The notes under the pieces: model-generated | Told to the model about the DNA's origin: nothing | Seen by the model: the letters and a program-made list of their open reading frames with translations, nothing else | Database searches by the model: none | Assembly (NCBI RefSeq): GCF_043290135.1 | Contig: NC_134702.1 | Coordinates: 92,169,819-92,233,818 of the forward strand | DNA length: 64,000 nt | From: Rhipicephalus microplus | Taxonomy: Eukaryota > Arthropoda > Arachnida > Ixodida > Ixodidae | Direction: 5' to 3' | Made by a program: the position numbers and the translations under genes | Shown: positions 49,801-58,800 of the stretch, one piece after another | How positions within the stretch are numbered: the first letter of the stretch is position 1 | Layout: each line of letters begins with the position of its first letter

Positions 49801-52800
49801 TAACAATAATGATATTGCAGAAATATTCATGTGGCCTCTAACACCATGGAATAGAAAATTATGTGCACACTTACGTGATTTCAATGCACAAGAATAAAAC
49901 GAAAAATTGAATGCCCATCAGAGTATGATATGAATGGACCAACTGATCACAAAAAAAAGTGCTCCCCAGTCAAAAGCAATAAAAGAAAATGATGTGCTAA
50001 GCTACGTTCCCGCACATACCCCGCAGGGCCCTTATTGAAAAACTTTTTGAAGAGATCACTCACTTTTTGTACATATGGCTGTAAATGTCAGCATCAGACA
50101 GTGGAGTCTCCTTCACTGGACTTGAGACCACAGTTTCAAGCTCCTCTTGCTTAGGTGGTGAAGAGCAGGGTGTTTTGAAGTCAGCTATATGACAACAACG
50201 TTGAGTATTAATTATCATATCCTGCACGGAAACTTAAACAAAGAGTCGGCGAGACGCTGAAACACCTAGTATATCTGCACCTGAAGTACGTGAAAACCAC
50301 TTTCATCCCCATGCGGATACTCCCAGCACACCATACTTCATATCACACTGATCACACAAATCATCTTGAGTAGTTGTTACTACACAAACTCGTCTCATGA
50401 CACAGATGATAAGATATGTTAGAGGGCCTACATCTGCACAACTCGAATGATCATCGTGGCTCGGCCCATAAATTGTTGCCATACTGAAACTGTTCTTTCA
50501 CAGTGGTCCACAACATACCCACATAAGGTAACGAGAAATACACTAATCTTTAATTACTAAGCTTGTGTAAATATTCGAACAAATATTACAGTACTCAAAT
50601 TTGCTTCGATTCGAATTGTAGTTAATTGTAGTATTCGTAATGGTCGAAAAGATGTGTGTTAATCCGCATGTAATTCCTGCAAAGCTGGTCTCACTGTTGT
50701 ATAAGAGGGCTGAGCTGTCAAAACACCTATCCAGAAGAAACTCACAGTGCCACAAACCGCCACTTCAAGGTTGAATGAACATATTACCTTTACATCAATT
50801 ATCATTTTTTAAAGTTTAAGAGCTTGTTATATCGACTTATATGCCTTGAGTACAGAAAATTTCAAAACATGACATACTTTATGGGTTATCACTTACATTC
50901 TACCGAAAGTCATACCCTTCTACCGTTCAAATTTGTTTCCACTTCCTTTGAACCAAAAAATGGCATTTGCATAGGTTATCATTCAATTAAAAAAAAAGAA
51001 AGCATTGCACAGGTTTGTTAAATCATGACAAATTATTGTATTGTTTTTTTTATGACATGTGAAATACGATTTCGAAATTATTAAACCAAAATCACTACTC
51101 GCTTAAAATTCGAGTCGAACATAAAATTCACTATTTGCACAAGGCTCCTAATTACCTTCATCGTCCGATATGTCTTCCACGTCGGTACGAGACTCCTCTG
51201 GCGGTGCTGACGAATTGGAGAACTGCACACGTCCCAAGTCAATAAGTACCTGAAATGAAGATGCAAAAATATTAGTGAAACTTGCTTTCCACCCCGACAA
51301 AAGCTGAAGTACACGATCCCAGAAAGTAGGGTATTATATGTGCACATGAGTTCTGAAAACTGCGAGAGTAACGAGCATGAAAGCTGTTTCAAACGAAAAA
51401 TTTTGATCAGGGTTGACAACGCTGCCTTACCGTGGCAGAGGCGTGATCAGTAAAACTCTCAGGCACAATGATTTGCGGTGCACAGATGTCCATATGGATG
51501 TCCCATTTGGCAATCTGCAACTGAAGAAGAAAAAACTAGGATCAAACAAGCAGTAATTTCATCTATTTATCTGTTAATTTTAGTTTCTCAATAAATACAT
51601 TACTATAAGTTCAGTTGCTTTAGTATAGAATGCAAGGGCAAAACAAAAAGATCTTGAGCTCAGAATAGTACTTTAGCAGTTGCTGCTTTCGATTAAGAAA
51701 CCACAGGCAGCCACTACTTTGTTTTATCAACTGAATATACTTAACAATTCTACATAATCGCATTCCAATGAGACCCATTTTCATTATATCAGCTCTTCCT
51801 CAGATGTAATATGCCCAATGACTGAAATGTCAGAATTTAGGGCTGTGTGATGCAATTACGTATGCATACCACACATTTTACACTGTCTTCAGCTTGTATT
51901 TTGTCACCACAATTTTTACTTTACATTTACACTAAAACTAAGATTATTTGTAGCAGCCATGTTAGTAGCGAAACGAGGCAGTTGTCCCAAACTCAGCATA
52001 AGAGTCATTACACTAAATATATGACGAGTTTTAATTTGTGAGCATTGTACAACTAAGAGCTGCTCTAACTTCAGAAAATCAAAATGTTTATGTGTTTCAA
52101 GTAACATGTAACACACCTTCAATTCTACAGCATCTGTTTATTCTATAAGCAGCTAATAATATTACTAATAATAATTGTTGAGGTTTAAGATCCCAAAACC
52201 ACCGTACAATTATGAGAGACACCATAGTGAGGGGCTACAGAAATTTCACCCACCTGGGGTTCTTTAAAGTGCACCTAAATTTAAGCACGCAGGTCTCAAG
52301 AATTTCAACCTCCATTAAAAATGCTGCAGTTGCAGCCGGGATTCGATCCCACGACCTGCAGGTCAGCAGCCGAGTGCCTTAGCCACTAGACCACCATGGC
52401 AGGTATCCTATAAAAGCTAAAATAGCTTTAACAAAATATTTATTTCACCCTGCACTTCATTCCCAATCATTTACAGCACGACAGAAAGAAACATGGCAAG
52501 TACAAACATGTTCATTAAAATGTGTGTGTAGTTATGAAGTCCTACTAGCAACATACCAAAAGTAGGCACAATACTGCTCCGGTAAGTTTGTGAAGAATTC
52601 ATCTATAAATATCAAACACTTAACATTAAACACTTGACTATGGGGGATGCCAAAGTCGAGAGCTTCTTATTAATGTTAGCCACCTGAAGTTTTCAGCATG
52701 CGCACCAGTTAACACATAAGTGCACCTAAGTTGATGTGCACCAAAATGTGCAGCCATTAGAGCCAGAAATAAAGCTGTGCACAGCAGCAGAACACCTTCG

Positions 52801-55800
52801 TCGCTACAAAACTGTAACAAATACTGGCTAGCGCACATGCCTTGTTTGTGTCTAGTTTCATTTGATTAATTTTGCAATGAACTGCTGTCTTTATAACACT
52901 CAGCACTGATGCTGCTATTTTGCCCTCTGCTTACTAATGCCATGCCGTAACAAAAGGTGATCCAAGACATTTAAGGCGCAAGGCATGAAGCAGTCGTGAG
53001 GTAGCTTGAGCAAGTTGAGAAACAGGGCAAGAAGCAAAGTTAAGCATTACTGTGGGCAGCTTGCTTTCTATGATGCATTAACATAGCTACTGAAACCTGT
53101 ATAGACCGGGTGAACTTCAATGATCGCACAGATGCAATGTTGCCATGAAATCCCTACCGTGCTCTCTTCCCCTTCAAGCATGAGGTCCCAGTGGTGGCGC
53201 AGCTCCTCCTTAGTGTGCCTCTTGAACATCTCGTAGCGGGTGCGAGCTGCCGCCGAAAGGTTGAGGGGACCACCGGACGACGAGGAGCCTTCGTAGTTGA
53301 ACAGCGTGAAGAACTGCTTCACCGTCCGGATCGTGGACGGATTGTACACCACGTCCAGGGACTGGGTGTTCACCGTTAGGCTGCAAGAGATAATGAATCA
53401 GGGGAGCTAATACACTGACTGCTGCTACATGTGAGAGCGTACTTCAGCCTTAACGATAGTAATTGCTAGTACTTCCCATGATAGAACCCTAATATGATCG
53501 TGAGGGACGCTGAAACAGGGCGACTCCAGATAAATTTCAACCCCATGGGATTTTTTTTATGCACACCTAAATCAAAGCACATGCATGTTATTTGCATTTC
53601 GTCCCCATCAATATGTGGCCATGACAGCCAGGAATTGAAACTGCACCCTCGAGCTTAGCAAAGCAACACCTTACATGATAAGCTACCACCGCAGGTATAC
53701 CTCAGCCTTAGGGCTTACTTCATAGTTGTTGAGGGGAAGGAATGCACAAAACGAGTATGCTAAGAAGTAGCCTGTGCAGTGATTGGTTCCTGTATTATCC
53801 CTGAACTGACAGTGAAAATGTTAGAGACAATGTGATATGCACAAATTTTTGCCCCTCTAGAGCTTCAACTACTCCCCCCCCCCCCCTCCCTACAAAGGTT
53901 AGCTCATTTTATTAGTTGGAACCTTTGAATGCCCTTTTGAACCATTCCCGAGACCAACATGCAAGTATCCAAGTTGCAGTTGTCAGCAAGATTATCGTCA
54001 GAATAAAACCACTTCTAGTGAGTAGCTGTGAACCTTAGAAGCACTACTACTTATGCACAATTCATTCACCTGTGATCAGCATTGGATCCCAGGGGCTTTT
54101 TCTCGTAAGTGAGCTCGAAGAGTGGAACACTAGGGAAGTCTGCCTTTTGACTGTGCATCAGCGAAATTCCAAAGGCCGCAGGTGACGGTGAGGTGAAAGG
54201 CAGGAACTTGAAAATGGAAGGCTGCGTCTTGGTCCCATCGAGAGGCAGAGCTTTGGGGAACATGAGCACTTGCTCCTGGGCATGAAACCAGCAGCCGCCA
54301 GTCAAATTCAGGAACATGAGGACTCCCAAGCAAGGAAACTGAGCGGATTTACTAGATCTCCCCTGCTTTCACTCCTTATCATGCTCACATCACTTCTACC
54401 TACCTTCATTTCCCTTTCCCACACCTTCTTATAGTACTACACTATAGATGATCATGCTATGCTTGACCCTTCTTTCTTTTTCCCTCCTCCTTACCTTCGT
54501 ATAGCCTCTCAACTTCCCTTACCTTTCCCACCCCCTCGCTATAGTATAATATTTATGTCTGTACTACGCTTAAATTCGAAATGCACATCTGGGCTGAATT
54601 GTGAGCGGCCACTGGCCACGGGCAGTACGCTAGCTTTAACAGCCCGGCTGTTAAAAGAGGCATGCTTAAGCAAAAGTTAGTACTGTTAAGGTACAGTATA
54701 TAAAAATACAGAAATTCAGAAAAAGATGGAGGCTTGGAACAGTGAGATGTCATAGGTAAAAAAAAGTGTCACTTGAGCCAATATTTTTACAATGTAAACT
54801 TGTCTTTTACAGGACACTGACAAAGACAAGTCCTTTTATCAAAACCCTAGCACCAAAGACATGCCCTCTTTACTGAATTCTCATGGTATAGTATTCAGCA
54901 TCAGATAAAACACGGCATTCCAAAAATGTGCGACACAAAGCAAATTAACTGCGCAAACTCACAACAGCATGGGGTGACAGCATGTATGGGTAGGCCGAGT
55001 TGGGTGCAGTGCGGTCCTGCAGATGCAATGAGCCAAGCCGAGCTGCAAACAAGAATGATCCCAGCCGCGGCCTGCTCTCTACGTCCACGGTGACCTCTGC
55101 GAAGCGAAGCTCCACCAAAGGTTGCATGGCCTCATCCCTGGTAAACAAGAAGTCATGTTCGAAAGCAGATGTCCGACTATACAATCAGACAGTGTTCTCA
55201 TGATAGAGAAGTTTCTGGGACAATGGAGGAATAAAGGTCGAGAGAAGAACATTACAGACATCAAAATACCCTTCTTGTAACACTGGTTCCAGTGGTATCC
55301 CCCATTCAACCGATATAGTCACTTCAACTGTCATGTTGAATCCAGCATGGTAAACAACCAATTAGGGAGAAACCAAATATTCACATAGAGTTCAACAGAA
55401 TAATAAATTCAGCTAAATTCGCGAGTTTCAAAGGAAAATTAAGATGTGATACATTATGCCATACTAGGAACTCCGTATTAATTATGACCACCTAAGGCTC
55501 TTTACTGTGTGCATAAACCCACATAAAAGGCATTCTTGTATTTTGCCCTTACCAAAATGCGGTCATCGTGCCTTTCAATCGAATTCGCATCCTTGTGCCT
55601 TAGCGCACAACAACGATGCAGCTAACTTACCACGGTAGGTAGGCTAGCTAACTACATTACTTATTATGGTAGGTAAATTAGCTGATATGTTCAAATGCTG
55701 CCTAGTATTGTGATGGAAATAATTCAAATGAAGAGATACCTCCCACACCTCAATTATTTCTTGTTCTTCACTTCCCAGTCCAAAGTTCTATCATTCTTAG

Positions 55801-58800
55801 CTCTCAACACAAATCCGAAAGTTCTCGCTAAGACAAATGAAAGCTATGCTGATGGGCAATTAACCACATTTCAAGCAGATACGTGGAACAAGCCAGATGG
55901 TCATGTATATTAAGAGTGGCTTAGACTAGCTAAAACCTTTTTTTCTACTCACACTGCTCCCATGTTTGGTGCAGCACGATGCCGCCCAACCAGCGTGATC
56001 CCACACTGACTGAGTGAGAAGCAGACCCTTGCAAACACACCATCTCGCATCAGGAATGTGTCCCGGTCAGCGCTATCCAAAGCATCAAGGATCTCCTCTT
56101 CTGTGAGAACAAAGCAGGGACATTCTTTAGTTTTAACCAGACAAAAATGGCGGCAAAAGGCTTAGTCCAAATAACAAAAGGTAAGTTGGAAACATTTTCA
56201 TGCAAGCAAGCATATTAGGGGAAATGCCCTGGACAGACCAATCACACAGTGAGGTGGGAAACTTCATGGGTGAATTTTGCACAGGCATGACATTGCCCTA
56301 CAATGCAAACTTCTTCAGGTCATAGCAACCAAGTTACGACCATGCCACACTGCTGGCACCACCAGCCAGTTTTTGCCAGCAATTGAAACAGAGATAATGT
56401 GCAACATTGACCAAAAGGAGCTGATGAAAATCTTCGAGCAAACAGATAGCAAGAGCACTTCATTGCAAAGACCTTCAACGTGTACAGAAGGAACAGTTAA
56501 ACTCCGACAGCGCACTGCACAAATGTTCAACTAAGCACTGCTCCCTAAATAATCAATATAAACGGCTTAGGTTTTCAGAAACACAGCTACATCGCACCAT
56601 TGCTGTTACCTGGCTGTGCAGAAAACGACATTTCAGCAATGCCTAATGTGAACTGGACTGGTTGAAAGGTCACTAAAACGAGCACACTCGTGACATTTCA
56701 AGCAAGGACCAAAGCACACTCCGGTTAACATGGAGTGAAAAGTCATTTTCTTTCTTCACTATCTGTTGTTGAAAGAGTAGTGCACAATAAAGCTGCGAGT
56801 TCCTAACCACCCTACTCCCCACTGTAAAACTCATTAGCATATCAACTCAACTAAGCTAAATAAAGCCAGAAAATGTAGAAACCTCAATGGACACACAAAA
56901 CAAAGGTGGGCATATTAAAATACGAGAGCTCAAATGCACACCAATCTGCGTTGTCAGTGATGTGCTGATAGATGAAGCATCGTCGACGTCCGATGCCTCG
57001 TCTTCAGTCACTTCGACTGAAGGTGGCTGCGACGCTTCGTCCTGCTTCGTGTACCAGCCAGTCCAGCCGGGGAACCAGTACTGCAGGACACCACCCTGAC
57101 CTCTGGACTCGGAGGGCCAAGATGACTGCACGTGTAATAGCAAAAAGATGTTAAAGGGACACTAAAGGACAATTTATAATAGAGAGATGACAATGTCTAA
57201 AATGGCAATATTATCAGCAGCACTGTCTTACTTACCAAGAAATTAAGCTAAATGTATCACACGATGTGCGCCACGAGTGGAACAGTAGCAAAATGATCGC
57301 ATTAATGTAAGTGTCCACGTATAATTAATTACTAGAAATCAAACAAGCTGCAATAAAAAAAAAGAACTTTCGTGTATCAAAAATGTTATAAAATGCTGCT
57401 GGTCCGTTCCTGTTTGATTTATAAAAAAAAAGAACCTGGCGTTATTATGGGAAGTGGCGCGAGTGAACTAAAAGTTCAGTTTTTGGCTGATTAGGATGTT
57501 ACGGACAAGCAGATGTCCTGGACAAGTGAGGACTTCAATGTTTCTTCATATCATGCTTGCTTCTGTAGACAAACTTGATGAATTGCTTGGTGTGGCGACA
57601 AAATGTAAAACAAAACTTGTTGAAAAGCTACAGCATTTCACAAGAGGTGGTCTGCGCACCTTAGCTTCTCTGCAAGGACTCTGACAGTCTTTACTTGCAT
57701 GGCACAATTTGTTTTCAATAATGCACTATGCAGAAAAGAGCTAGCTGAAATACAAGTCCCATACTTTGCCTTATGCCCCAGTAGAGGGTTACTAATGTAT
57801 AAAACAATGTGAATCCTGTACACAACTGTACCACTTTTGAAAACGATAGTCTTTCTTGGGGACCTTCGACGCAAAAAAAAATTTTGGTCTGTCTGTCTGT
57901 ACATTTGTCTGTTTGTACATGCTTAACAGTACCGGGTACTTTGAACACACCAACCCATACCCCAAATGGCCGACCCCATCTGCAGCGACCAAAATTGAGG
58001 CTCAAGGTTCAGCGTTCATACTTGTGCGATTGTCAATTAAAAAGCAATAATTGCGCATATCTGAGGCACCATAACAACAGATATATATTCTGTATCTGCG
58101 TCTTTAACTAGAAAAGGCATCCATAGGTAATTCTAAGGACCGTTGCGTCTACCACGCTGCGCTGAAAATGCAACGCTTGCACGAAAAGGCGGGTGTTTCC
58201 AGCGCTTTGCTTAGAGGACACGGTGGGGGCACCTACCCGTCACTTTGTGTTCTACACCTTATCACCTCCGAGACGGACGCACATGCCCATCTCAGAGCCA
58301 CGCGCTTCGTTTTCGAAGAAACTGCCAGATAGCGCTCATGTCTCACGTGCGATGTGACTTCATGCGCTCGTTCGCCTCCACTGCATGCTGGAGACACTCT
58401 AACGCAGCGTCTCCAGAATACCATTCACCGATTTCTTGCGCAGAACATCTAATAAATGTTTTGTTCACTCTCTCCACACGCAAAACTATCGTCTTTCAAC
58501 GACATTTGCAGATTAACATGCAGATACGGGGCCATTTTTTCTTGAGCATTTGCTCAAGCTACATGATTTTCATAAACTAACAGCCAGTCAAGAGTAGCGC
58601 CATATACTATACTTTGAACTTGTGCAATTTACAGGGGTAAAGAAAACTGCCCATCAATGTTTCCTATTCGCACAGCCTTACTTTCTGAATGTAAAATTCG
58701 GAATAACATGAAGAAGTGTAGACTATTCCCTCTATAAAGTTCTCTTCAATTTTTCTCACGAATACTCACATGTACAGACAGGTTCACTGTTAAAGGGAAC

